Assembly: GCA_964627125.1 (NCBI GenBank)
Contig: CAZVJQ010000010.1
Span: 1 to 57,035, forward strand
DNA length: 57,035 nucleotides
Source of the DNA: Fastidiosipila sp964627125
GTDB lineage: Bacteria > Bacillota > Clostridia > Saccharofermentanales > Fastidiosipilaceae
Direction: 5' to 3'
Shown: in pieces, positions 18,357-26,492 of the stretch
Position numbering within the stretch: position 1 is the first letter of the stretch
Layout: every line of letters starts with the position of its first letter
Notes under the pieces: model-generated
Told to the model about the DNA's origin: nothing
Database searches by the model: none
What the model saw: only the letters and a program-made list of their open reading frames with translations
Position numbers and translations under genes: made by a program

Positions 18357-19595
18357 CTAAACTACTAAATCTGAACCAGCTAGTCTTAACTTATAATCAT
18401 TTACCATAGGGTTTTCAGTTCTTGTCAATTTACCTGAAACTTTCTTCAGGCTTGTGTTTTCATCTTCTTCAAATACATAGAGTGGGTTTAGTACAATTTC
18501 GCCATTTTCCAAACCTAATACTTCTGTAATTTCCATTGTTTTACGAGATCTATCTCTTAATCTTGATAAGTGCACTATTACATCTAAAGCTGAAGAAACT
18601 TGTTGTCTAATTGCAGGCAGTGGTAATTGAGCCGCACCTTGCAATACCATAGTTTCCAAACGAGATAGCATATCTTTAACTGAGTTAGCATGTCCTGTAG
18701 ATAGAGAGCCATCGTGTCCTGTATTCATCGCTTGTAACATGTCCAATGCTTCTTCACCACGAACCTCACCAACAACAATTCTATCTGGTCTCATACGTAA
18801 AGATGATCTAATCAAATCTCTAATACTGACTCTACCTTGGCCAGCAGCATTTGCATTTCTTGTTTCCAGACTTACTAAGTTAGCAACGCCATCAATCTGT
18901 AGCTCTGCAGAGTCCTCAATAGTGATTAGACGTTCATCTTTAGGAATGTAGTTGGATAGAGCATTCAGGAATGTTGTTTTACCTGAACCAGTACCACCAC
19001 AAATGAAAATATTATATTTGCATCGGACAAGCTCCTCTAAGACATCCGCGATGTCTTGAGTTAATGAGCCGAATTCAATTAGTTTTTCTATTGTCATAGG
19101 ATCTTTTGAGAATTTACGAATAGTAACTGTCGCACCATTAAGTGATATTGGAGGTAAAATTACGTTAACACGTGAACCATCAGGTAAGCGGGTATCTACT
19201 ATTGGGTTTGCTTGGTTAACTTCACGACCAGCTATAGCGACTATTCTTTGGACTACGTCCTCTAATCTTTGGTCACTTTCAAATTTATCATTAATTTGTT
19301 CGATTCTACCGTTGCGCTCGATGAAGATTTCATCGGGTCCATTTATCATAACTTCTGTTATTTCTTCATTTTTCATGATTGAGTCAAGTAAACCAAATCC
19401 ACGAATAGAGCTATAAACTTTTTGAGCAATATCAGCCTTCACTTCGACATGATAATACTTGTCACTTAGTCGATTTTCGACAAGAGCTTCTATAGTTTGC
19501 TCAAGCTCTTCATCGCTCATGCGACTCAATTGAAAACCTTGAGTAATCTGAGTATGTATAGATTCAACCAATTCTTTTATCTCTTCTTGTGACAT
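18357..19595 (-). CDS. tadA: Tad/CpaF-family pilus assembly ATPase TadA
   Basis: This hexameric secretion ATPase of 412 residues has a Walker A GGTGSGKTT at about 200-208. The Asp box and Walker B region lie around RMRPDRIVVGEVRGEEALDMLQAMNTGHDGSLSTGHANS, and an N-terminal helical domain typical of CpaF is present. It powers Flp pilus extension at the inner face of the membrane. All conserved motifs look intact. The gene begins 25 bases after the TadZ-like gene and is followed within 20 bases by tadB. Confidence 0.95.
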   Translation of the reverse strand: MSQEEIKELVESIHTQITQGFQLSRMSDEELEQTIEALVENRLSDKYYHVEVKADIAQKVYSSIRGFGLLDSIMKNEEITEVMINGPDEIFIERNGRIEQINDKFESDQRLEDVVQRIVAIAGREVNQANPIVDTRLPDGSRVNVILPPISLNGATVTIRKFSKDPMTIEKLIEFGSLTQDIADVLEELVRCKYNIFICGGTGSGKTTFLNALSNYIPKDERLITIEDSAELQIDGVANLVSLETRNANAAGQGRVSIRDLIRSSLRMRPDRIVVGEVRGEEALDMLQAMNTGHDGSLSTGHANSVKDMLSRLETMVLQGAAQLPLPAIRQQVSSALDVIVHLSRLRDRSRKTMEITEVLGLENGEIVLNPLYVFEEDENTSLKKVSGKLTRTENPMVNDYKLRLAGSDLVV

Positions 19596-19620
19596 TCTTA
19601 GGTCTCCTGCAAGCGAACTA

Positions 19621-20679
19621 TTATTCTTCTAGTAATTTATCAAAGAAATCTTGTTTCGCTATTTGTTGGGCAATTTCTTTAGTTTGAGCACTCTCGAAAC
19701 GAGAGACACCACCTAGAGTTTTAACATTAGCTTCAACTCTTTTTCCGTTTCTACTTGAAAACTTGTTATAAGCAACATGTAACTTCTTTGTATAAACAAG
19801 TTTCTTTTGATCTTCTAAAACATATATAGCATCTAACGCTCTTGTGAAATAGTTATTTGCTATATCACTACCATCTAAAACATTTACTATGTGTCTTGAG
19901 TTTTCAAAATACACTAAATGTTTTTCATCTAATGAGAATGGTAAATCTAATACGACAACATCGAATGATCCTAACTTAGTGAATAAATCAACTAGTCTAA
20001 CTGTCTCATTATGTGTAAGACTTAAATTATCTAATGGATTTTGACTTGCTTCAAAATAGAAGACTCCTGAATTATCTTGTCTAAGTACTGATTCTACCTT
20101 TAATCCTAAATTTGATTTTTGACGTTTAATTGCATAAATAACATCAGTGAATGTTCCACTTCCTTGTCCTTGGAAGAATAGACCTGCATCTGAATATGGA
20201 TTTAAGTCAAAATAAATAACTCTTTTACCAAGTGTCGCAAATCTCATTGCTGCAGCAGCTGCCATAGTACTAGTTCCTGTACCGCCTGAAGTAGAAGTAA
20301 ATGAAACTACTAATGCTCCATCTCCTGATGAAGATATAAGAACATTTGAACTTTCTGCATATAGAGCTAGGATTTCCTTGTATATTAAATCAGCCTTTTG
20401 GAAACGTGAGATTGCTTGCTTACCCTTCACCTCTTCAATTGCTGCTGAGTCAGTTAAGTAAGCTAATACTGTTCTATCAGGGATAGTGTTGTGATCTAAT
20501 TCGAACTCATCACTTACTAATAGAACGTCAACTCTCTCAGAGTTCACACCATCAAGTGCTAATTGCTGATTAGTAAATACACTTATTTCAAGTTCATTTG
20601 AATACTTGTTTGTAAATACCGAAGTGATTCTTTCTAAAAAATCTACATCCGCTTCCAAAATATACAATTTAATCTTCAT
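19621..20679 (-). CDS. TadZ/CpaE-like localisation protein with degenerate P-loop
   Basis: The 352-residue protein has an N-terminal receiver-like alpha/beta domain (about 1-110) and a C-terminal MinD/ParA-like domain. This is the architecture of TadZ/CpaE proteins, which place the Tad machine in the cell. The deviant Walker A is TSGGTGTST at about 130-138: both Lys residues of the usual KGGxGKT are replaced (Ser131, Thr136). Later MinD-like strands (VVVLDLP) are kept. The start is backed by a TAGGAGATATAG ribosome site. It is the first gene of the minus-strand Tad cluster. Nucleotide binding may be weak or regulatory only. Confidence 0.87.
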   Translation of the reverse strand: MKIKLYILEADVDFLERITSVFTNKYSNELEISVFTNQQLALDGVNSERVDVLLVSDEFELDHNTIPDRTVLAYLTDSAAIEEVKGKQAISRFQKADLIYKEILALYAESSNVLISSSGDGALVVSFTSTSGGTGTSTMAAAAAMRFATLGKRVIYFDLNPYSDAGLFFQGQGSGTFTDVIYAIKRQKSNLGLKVESVLRQDNSGVFYFEASQNPLDNLSLTHNETVRLVDLFTKLGSFDVVVLDLPFSLDEKHLVYFENSRHIVNVLDGSDIANNYFTRALDAIYVLEDQKKLVYTKKLHVAYNKFSSRNGKRVEANVKTLGGVSRFESAQTKEIAQQIAKQDFFDKLLEE

Positions 20680-21153
20680 CTATATCTCCTAGACACTTGG
20701 AGGTTAGTCCAAATGTATTATCTATATGTCACACCATTAAAACATTTTATGTTTAGAACAATGTTAGTTATAGATTAAAATCTCGTTAAGTTTTATATCT
20801 GTTTATATTAACGTTTACAGCTTGTCCATGGTTCGTTAGTATATCACTAACATCTATATGACCATCATTTTTTGGTTAAGTTTCTTTTGCAGACTTGTTA
20901 AAATTCTGGAAATTATATTTACGCAAGTTATTAGCAAGTAAATGTTTTTATTAGTGCCGTTGGCTTTGCCAAAGCATAGAAAAGAGCAGTTTTATATTTT
21001 TAAAGTGTAAATTATCTTTATAAGAAATTGTTAATTACTGATTACATTAAATTAAACATCTTGGTTTTCTTACTTTTGTTTAATAATCTTATGGTATAAC
21101 TGAACAACAATATTCTCTAGAATTTGAGAAAAGAACAGACGGAGGAAGAAAAT
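20680..21153. other. Intergenic region between the Tad operon and a divergent lipoprotein gene
   Basis: These 474 AT-rich bases hold no convincing gene. They must contain the promoter of the long minus-strand Tad/kinase cluster and that of the plus-strand lipoprotein. Visible items are a 6-bp inverted repeat with 5-base loop (GTTAGT/ACTAAC, 20835-20851), a GGCTTTGCCAAAGC palindrome-like element near 20962-20975, and an extended -10-like TATGGTATAAC just before 21101 that could serve the lipoprotein gene. No clear -35 was found for the Tad operon. Confidence 0.5.
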
Positions 21154-22197
21154 ATGAAAAGAATAGCAACTATTGCACTATCTCTAGTTCTAAGCTTTAG
21201 CTTAGTCGCATGTGGATCTAATAATGATAGTGATAACGATAATTCAAATGGTGGGGATGTTTCAAATTCTGACACTAATGATGATACAAATACTGATGAC
21301 AATTCTAATGATAATCAAGATGATGATTCTAACGATGATAACAGTGATACTGGTGGAAATTGGGAGACTGATGATAGTGGTAGAATAATACTTCCTGATT
21401 TTGAATCAGTCGATGAGAGCACTGCAGAAGTTATTGACCATGATGAAGCAGAATCAGAAGAAGTGGCTTTGGCCAGATTAGATGATTTTGAGTTAGATTT
21501 TACTAATGGCGGACAAGTAATAAATAATTCAGATTATATTATTTCAGAGGTAAATTTTGACATTTCCTTAAATGGTGGAGAAAGAGATACTTCTATATTC
21601 TTCTACGGTTCAGTTGCTCCTGGCGAGGCTGTACCTCATATATTAAATGAAGAGAGACTAGCAGGTAACTTAGAATCTGGTGCAATAGATCCTGAAACTA
21701 CTGAAATAACAGGAATGTGGATTAGAGTACATCATGATGATGGATTCCAAGAGATTTATGATATGTACGACGGTGATGACTGGTTTGAAGTAAATTCATA
21801 TGAAAAAATTGGAGTTCTTGACACAGAGCAAGTTTATGTTGCTGCGGATGAGTTGGACATAAACCTTGAAGTTGAGGGAAACACTGTTAGCGCAACTGTA
21901 ACCAATAATAGTGAATTTCCTCTAACCGAAATACTTGTTTCATTTAATGCCTCTAATGTAGCAAGCCCTGGTAGAGATGAGTATCCTATCATTAGTATTA
22001 ATTACATCAATGATACAGATTTAGACTTACCTCTATTGCCTGGACAAACTGTTACTAAGTCTTATGAGTTTGATACTACATATGAAGATGTTGCTTTAGC
22101 ACAATATTCTGTAGCTATAGGAACCGAAGAAGAGTCCTTAGTTGGTACAACAATATATGATTACATATTAGATTTTTATAGACAAAGTAAGCACTAA
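21154..22197 (+). CDS. Secreted lipoprotein with Asp/Asn-rich linker
   Basis: The lipoprotein has 347 residues. The start at ATG 21154 is chosen because a strong GGAGGAAG site lies 5 bases upstream; an in-frame TTG further upstream is unlikely. The signal peptide ends in the lipobox LVAC (Cys near residue 19). An acidic linker of about 45 residues of Asp/Asn/Ser follows, then an outer region with two beta-rich halves. The second half, with phrases such as NTVSATVTNNSEFPLTEILVSF, resembles FxLYD/DUF-type beta-sandwiches seen in bacterial lipoproteins. No enzyme motif is seen. It is transcribed divergently from the Tad operon and ends in a strong terminator. Confidence 0.85.
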   Translation: MKRIATIALSLVLSFSLVACGSNNDSDNDNSNGGDVSNSDTNDDTNTDDNSNDNQDDDSNDDNSDTGGNWETDDSGRIILPDFESVDESTAEVIDHDEAESEEVALARLDDFELDFTNGGQVINNSDYIISEVNFDISLNGGERDTSIFFYGSVAPGEAVPHILNEERLAGNLESGAIDPETTEITGMWIRVHHDDGFQEIYDMYDGDDWFEVNSYEKIGVLDTEQVYVAADELDINLEVEGNTVSATVTNNSEFPLTEILVSFNASNVASPGRDEYPIISINYINDTDLDLPLLPGQTVTKSYEFDTTYEDVALAQYSVAIGTEEESLVGTTIYDYILDFYRQSKH

Positions 22198-22225
22198 TTC
22201 TATAACAATTAGTAATTGACAAAAC

Positions 22226-22248
22226 AAAACCCAGCTATGCTGGGTTTT
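22226..22248. terminator. Bidirectional terminator between the lipoprotein gene and uppP
   Basis: A perfect 10-bp stem (AAAACCCAGC / GCTGGGTTTT) with a 3-base loop has T-runs on both strands. It sits between convergent genes and can serve both. Confidence 0.9.
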
Positions 22249-22278
22249 CTCATGTCTCAAATTTAATTATCTAGTTTA

Positions 22279-23118
22279 CTAATCAATAACTCCAACCACC
22301 ATTAGAACAATCAATAGTGCTGCAAGTCCAATTCTGTACCATGCAAAAATGGATAATGGTTTGCTCTTTAAGAAAGATAAGAAACTCTTAACTACTAACC
22401 AAGCAACAATAAATGAAACTATACAACCTATAACAGCTGCCCAGATATCTCCAGGAACTATAGTTGCTACGGCTACTTCATCAGTGAAGAATTTCAATAA
22501 GCTATAGCCAGTAGCACCAATCATAATTGGAATAGCTAAGAAGAAACTATAGTCAGCTGCTGCTGATGTTGTAAGTCCAGAGACCCAACCTCCAATGATT
22601 GTAGCTGCAGATCTTGAAAATCCTGGCATTAGAGATAAAACTTGGAAGGAACCAACTGTCCATGCTTGCTTGTAAGTTATTTTATACATCTCATTGTCTG
22701 TGTTTGTAGCTGCATATTTACGCTCACCCCAGAGCATTAATATTGCTCCTAATACTAGAGCTATAGTAACTGTGAATGTACTGAAGAAATATTCATCGAT
22801 TAAATCATTGAATAAAACACCTAATAGAGCCGCAGGAATACATCCAACTATCCAGACACCTACGAAATGTAAATCATCCTTATTGCCTGAGAAGAATCCT
22901 TTAGCAACTTTCCAAATTCTTGGCCAGTACAAAATAATAACAGCAAAAACAGCCGCTAATTGCACTACTATCATGTACATCCTATTAAATGCATCATCTT
23001 GAATGTTGAATAGATCAGTAACTATAATCATATGCCCAGTAGATGATACTGGTAAGAATTCTGTTATACCCTCAACTATCGCTAATATGATAGTTTCTAA
23101 TAATCTTCTAAAATCCAT
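22279..23118 (-). CDS. uppP: Undecaprenyl-diphosphatase UppP (BacA)
   Basis: The 279-residue polytopic membrane enzyme recycles the lipid carrier by turning undecaprenyl diphosphate into undecaprenyl phosphate for peptidoglycan and other envelope polymers. Both family signatures are present: the N-terminal EGITEFLPVSSTGHMI and the PGFSRSAATI motif with the catalytic Arg/Ser region. About eight hydrophobic segments match the family length. Overproduction of this family gives bacitracin resistance. It is a single gene, convergent with the lipoprotein gene and divergent from a small membrane protein gene. Confidence 0.95.
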   Translation of the reverse strand: MDFRRLLETIILAIVEGITEFLPVSSTGHMIIVTDLFNIQDDAFNRMYMIVVQLAAVFAVIILYWPRIWKVAKGFFSGNKDDLHFVGVWIVGCIPAALLGVLFNDLIDEYFFSTFTVTIALVLGAILMLWGERKYAATNTDNEMYKITYKQAWTVGSFQVLSLMPGFSRSAATIIGGWVSGLTTSAAADYSFFLAIPIMIGATGYSLLKFFTDEVAVATIVPGDIWAAVIGCIVSFIVAWLVVKSFLSFLKSKPLSIFAWYRIGLAALLIVLMVVGVID

Positions 23119-23159
23119 TAAAATTTCCTCATCGCATTCTTTGCTTCTAATAAAATAGT

Positions 23160-23165
23160 ATTATA
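23160..23165 (-). promoter_or_regulatory. Candidate -10 box for uppP
   Basis: A TATAAT hexamer on the minus strand lies about 40 bases upstream of the uppP start. The -35 region is weak. Confidence 0.45.
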
Positions 23166-23212
23166 GTACAATTAATTCAAGTAAACTTATTTAACTGAAG
23201 GAATTTACAATT

Positions 23213-23380
23213 ATGAGCGACAAGTACGATGCAGACAAATTAGCAGAATTAAGAAAAGAACAACGCATTGAAAATCTAAAAAACACCAAGAGAAAAAGAA
23301 ATGCTGTATTTCTATGGGCAATAACTATGATAGCTGTAGTTCTTATTGTAATTGCTATTGTTTCTCGACTTATGGGCTAA
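23213..23380 (+). CDS. Tiny single-pass membrane protein
   Basis: The 55-residue frame starts at ATG 23213, with a GAAGGAA-like site upstream. The first half is highly charged (KLAELRKEQRIENLKNTKRKRN). The second half is a single hydrophobic helix (about residues 33-51) followed by SRLMG. Charge placement suggests the N-terminus stays inside. I do not recognise the family. The start, ribosome site and coherent charge/helix layout suggest a real gene in the gap between uppP and rpmB. The sequence gives no hint of function. Confidence 0.65.
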   Translation: MSDKYDADKLAELRKEQRIENLKNTKRKRNAVFLWAITMIAVVLIVIAIVSRLMG

Positions 23381-23446
23381 TTATGGTCTAAATTTCCACA
23401 TCTTCGCTGTCCCCGCCCCCATCAGACAAAAATAGGCATAAAAAAA

Positions 23447-23466
23447 GTTGCAAGTAAAATTGCAAC
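23447..23466 (-). terminator. Terminator after rpmB (stem usable in both directions)
   Basis: A 7-bp stem (GTTGCAA / TTGCAAC) with a 6-base loop is flanked by an A-run (23441-23446) and a T-run (23469-23474). It therefore serves rpmB on the minus strand and possibly the tiny gene on the plus strand. Confidence 0.85.
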
Positions 23467-23496
23467 TATTTTTTATATATTCCAGTAATTTTAAAA

Positions 23497-23694
23497 TTAT
23501 GCTCTAGTTACGGCACCGTTACGGAGGCAGCTTGAACAAACATTAACCCTCTTAGGTGTGCCATTTACGACAGCTCTAACTCTACGAATATTACCCTTTT
23601 GCTTACGTTTTGCTCTTCGTGATACTTGAGAACGAGTAATACTTATTCTTCTTGCAGAAGTAACACTCTTAGCACATACTTCACATCTAGCCAT
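23497..23694 (-). CDS. rpmB: 50S ribosomal protein L28
   Basis: This 65-residue L28 protein begins MARCEVCAKSV, with Cys pairs CEVC near the N-terminus and CSSC near the C-terminus, the zinc-binding form of the family. Basic central sequence (SRRAKRKQKGNIRRV) contacts 23S rRNA. A GAGGAGGTG ribosome site precedes the ATG. It is a monocistronic gene with its own terminator. Two copies of a 14-bp direct repeat lie upstream at 23757 and 23825. Confidence 0.95.
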   Translation of the reverse strand: MARCEVCAKSVTSARRISITRSQVSRRAKRKQKGNIRRVRAVVNGTPKRVNVCSSCLRNGAVTRA

Positions 23695-23756
23695 TCACCT
23701 ACACCTCCTCGTAAAAATTTTATCATTCATAAATAACTTATAAAATGTGCGTAGAA

Positions 23757-23838
23757 AATATTAGCACAATAATCTAGGGTGGTCAAGCACATCGCTAGAT
23801 ATTGCGTCTTCTCTATAGCTGAGTAATATTAGCACAAT
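23757..23838. repeat. 14-bp direct repeat pair upstream of rpmB
   Basis: AATATTAGCACAAT occurs at 23757-23770 and again at 23825-23838, 68 bases apart, in the 217-base gap between acpS and rpmB. It could be a regulator site or chance in AT-rich DNA. Confidence 0.5.
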
Positions 23839-23911
23839 TAAAATTATAATTCAGGCTAAAATTACATTTCTAGTAAATCGATACAAAATTTATCAAAAAT
23901 TACATCAAATC

Positions 23912-24316
23912 CTAATTCAAAATACAAACAGCTGTTGCTATCCCTGCATCGTGGCTGATGCTCAATAATGGATTAGCAAACCCTGCTTCTTTAAATTCAA
24001 CATACGTAGAACCATATAGTTGATAGTATGGTGCTCCGGATTTGTTGTGCAGAATTTCAATTCCTTTTAAATTTACACCTTTAGCAACACCGGTGCCAAA
24101 AGCTTTTGCAAAAGCCTCCTTAGCAGCATATATACCTGCAATGGATGAGAACTTCCAGGACTCTTCCACATCACCATCGCTAAGCATTACTTCTTGACGT
24201 ACGAATTCAATTTCTCTTTCAGTACAGAAGCGCTCTAAAAATTTAACTCCATGTCTCTGAATTTTTTCAATCATTCTTGATATTTCTACTACATCTACTC
24301 CAACTGCTTTAGCCAT
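23912..24316 (-). CDS. acpS: Holo-[acyl-carrier-protein] synthase AcpS
   Basis: The 134-residue enzyme transfers 4'-phosphopantetheine from CoA to acyl carrier protein. The signature GVDVVEISRM holds the metal-binding Asp, FAAKEAFAKAFG-like sequence (GIYAAKEAFAKAFGTG) holds the catalytic Glu/Lys, and SISHDAGIATAV closes the domain. Length fits the trimeric AcpS class. Its ATG overlaps the stop codon of the dnaI-like gene, so translation is coupled. Confidence 0.95.
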   Translation of the reverse strand: MAKAVGVDVVEISRMIEKIQRHGVKFLERFCTEREIEFVRQEVMLSDGDVEESWKFSSIAGIYAAKEAFAKAFGTGVAKGVNLKGIEILHNKSGAPYYQLYGSTYVEFKEAGFANPLLSISHDAGIATAVCILN

Positions 24317-25368
24317 TATTTTCTCCTCTTAATTCTAATATCATCTCCAACAAATGGAACCATAGTGAATACCTCTAATATTCTGGAGAGCAGTCTCTCA
24401 TCATATACCTGCTTGATTTTATCCAAAGTGAAGTTACTTGTGATTATAGTTTGTTTAGATTTTAATTTTCTTTCTCTTAATAGAGCCAATATCTCAGCCA
24501 ATGGGTTAGATAATATCCCAGCCTTCACTCCAAAATCGTCGATGACTAAGAGATCTGCATCAATTAGTAAATTGTAAGCAGCCCTGGCTCTCTCAAGCTC
24601 TTCAGCTTTTGTTGAATAACTACTTTGTCTTACTCTAAGTGTATTTATTATTCCTTCATAGTCCAAACTCGTTAAAACAACCACTAATTTATTTTCATTG
24701 ATCAAAGCATTCGCTATGCACTCTGCAAGGAATGTCTTCCCTGTACCAGCCTTACCTGTTAGATAAAGATTTCTATTCGCTTGAGGGAAATTTTTAACAA
24801 AATCCTTAGCTAATTTCACATTAGACTGCATTTGTTTTCTCGGACTAATTTTTCTCTTAGCTATTTCTATCTCTTCTTCTGAGAATATATTCAAATCAAA
24901 ATTCTCAAATTGACCATCCTTACTAGCTAATAAATCAGGAATTATCTCTTCTAAACTTCTGCGCCAAACTTGAGAAAAACAAATAGCACAATTGACATTA
25001 TCTTTTCTACCTAAGTCTTTACAGTGTTCACATTGATAATTATTCTTTTCAATTTCTAGATATTCTTTATATAAGCTATCATCTTCTAATTGAATAGTCT
25101 CTTCACCTGCTACCTGCTCTAGTCGAGAAAGTTCATCTTCTCGAGAATCAGCTCCCTCTAAAAATCTAGTGAAATCTTTATTTGGAGCATTTTGAATAAT
25201 TGCTTGGAGCTGGTCCCATCTGGACTCTTCAATTTCATTTAGTTTTTGAGCAAGCTCAGGATGCGCATCGAGAAATTCCACCTGATCCAATTGCGTCTTA
25301 CGGTCAGCATAATTTCTTCTATCAGCGTATATATCCTTTACTCTTCTTAATAAAGAAGCTCTATCCAT
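24316..25368 (-). CDS. DnaI/DnaC-like helicase loader ATPase
   Basis: The AAA+ protein has about 350 residues. I place the start at 25368, where GAGGAGCAAGGAA precedes ATG; another ATG pair lies 6 codons upstream. The N-terminal helical region is followed by a zinc-binding cluster (CEHC...CAIC), then Walker A GKAGTGKTF, Walker B LLVIDDFG and an arginine-finger region (RLLSRI). DnaI-type proteins load the replicative helicase DnaB/DnaC with help from DnaD and DnaB. The gene overlaps the end of the DnaD-like gene and is coupled to acpS. Confidence 0.9.
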   Translation of the reverse strand: MDRASLLRRVKDIYADRRNYADRKTQLDQVEFLDAHPELAQKLNEIEESRWDQLQAIIQNAPNKDFTRFLEGADSREDELSRLEQVAGEETIQLEDDSLYKEYLEIEKNNYQCEHCKDLGRKDNVNCAICFSQVWRRSLEEIIPDLLASKDGQFENFDLNIFSEEEIEIAKRKISPRKQMQSNVKLAKDFVKNFPQANRNLYLTGKAGTGKTFLAECIANALINENKLVVVLTSLDYEGIINTLRVRQSSYSTKAEELERARAAYNLLIDADLLVIDDFGVKAGILSNPLAEILALLRERKLKSKQTIITSNFTLDKIKQVYDERLLSRILEVFTMVPFVGDDIRIKRRK

Positions 25369-26350
25369 TTCCTTGCTCCTCATCATCTAAAAAATCGAAT
25401 TCATAAAATTGGCTTAAGAATTCATCATCATAATTTCTTTCATCTATCTTAGGGTTGCTACTTGCAGCTCTTCTAATATTATTCCTAGATTTCTTATTAT
25501 TAGCAATTACATTCTCAGCTTCTTCACTAGTCTTAATTCCAGCTTCATGCCAAGATTGTAAGATTTTATCAAAATAATTCAAGTTCGGCTCAGATAGTCT
25601 CACAGCCGCTCTCAAAGATACCTCAATTATGTCGAAGTCATAATTAAACTCATTTACCCATTTTTCCACAATTCTAAAATCGTAGCTGCTCATGCGCTTG
25701 TTCAGTGCTTTACCCACCTGATTAGCAATGATAGTAACTTTCTTATTATTTTCCTTATACCTAACTAAATCATCGTAAGTTTTAATATTATTACTAGCAT
25801 AGTCCTTAGCGACGGCGGATAGGTAATTTGGACCATTCAACTTATTTCTCTCAGCTGCATCCATAACCATGTGATAAACAACAGACTCATCGAATCTATA
25901 ATCTTCAAACCATGAATCAATTGCCTGATACCAAGCCGGTCCCATCATTCCTTGGAAATAAGTATTATTAATGCTATTAATCAAGCTCTGTCTTGTATCT
26001 GAGCTAGTTGTATTTTCAACAGATTTAGAAATAGGCTTGTTAGTTTTACGCCTATAATACTGATCAATCGCCTTCTTCTTGAGGTTAAGTAACTTGAATT
26101 GTGACAAGTCATTATTAGCTTCAACTAAACCATGAGAAGATAGCTCCAAAATAGCAGCTTGGAAATCTTCCTTAGAGTATCCCAGAGCAGAGCCAACATC
26201 CTTACTCTCAACGAACCCATCTGAATTCGTCTTCATCGAGGACATGATGTAAAGTTTGAGCGCCAAAAATCCCAAGTCAGACAAATAGTCACTTATAAAA
26301 ACATTGGGGATATGGGTATCATCTAAAAACTTGTCTGAAAAATCTGCCAT
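25361..26350 (-). CDS. DnaD-domain replication initiation protein
   Basis: The 329-residue protein has an N-terminal winged-helix-like region (about 25-105). Two DnaD/DnaB_2-type C-terminal helical domains follow: about 135-195 (WFEDYRFDESVVYHMVMDAAE...LSAVAKDY) and about 215-275 (WVNEFNYDFDIIEVSLRAAV...YFDKILQSW). DnaD proteins remodel DNA during primosome assembly. The overlap with the DnaI-like gene fits a helicase-loading operon. It ends in an acidic tail. A GAGAGGAC site and a TATAAT -10 (26384-26389) lie upstream. Confidence 0.87.
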   Translation of the reverse strand: MADFSDKFLDDTHIPNVFISDYLSDLGFLALKLYIMSSMKTNSDGFVESKDVGSALGYSKEDFQAAILELSSHGLVEANNDLSQFKLLNLKKKAIDQYYRRKTNKPISKSVENTTSSDTRQSLINSINNTYFQGMMGPAWYQAIDSWFEDYRFDESVVYHMVMDAAERNKLNGPNYLSAVAKDYASNNIKTYDDLVRYKENNKKVTIIANQVGKALNKRMSSYDFRIVEKWVNEFNYDFDIIEVSLRAAVRLSEPNLNYFDKILQSWHEAGIKTSEEAENVIANNKKSRNNIRRAASSNPKIDERNYDDEFLSQFYEFDFLDDEEQGNG

Positions 26351-26383
26351 TTAAGTCCTCTCGTTTCACTGAACGTAAAATTA

Positions 26384-26389
26384 ATTATA
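26384..26389 (-). promoter_or_regulatory. Candidate -10 box for the dnaD-dnaI-acpS operon
   Basis: TATAAT on the minus strand, preceded by TGTGC, lies about 35 bases upstream of the dnaD start codon. No strong -35 is visible. Confidence 0.45.
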
Positions 26390-26429
26390 GCACAGCAATC
26401 TTTACACTTAAGTAAATTTGAAGATGAAA

Positions 26430-26460
26430 ATAGGAGCCCAAGATTTCCTGAGCTCCTACA
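26430..26460 (-). terminator. Terminator after the pgk-tpi fusion gene
   Basis: A 7-bp stem (TAGGAGC / GCTCCTA) with a short loop is followed on the minus strand by TTTTC. It lies about 30 bases after the fusion gene stop. A second short hairpin (CGGC TTTG GCCG) sits just before it. Confidence 0.75.
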
Positions 26461-26492
26461 ATTTTCCCGGCCAAAGCCGTCTCTATTCTAAA

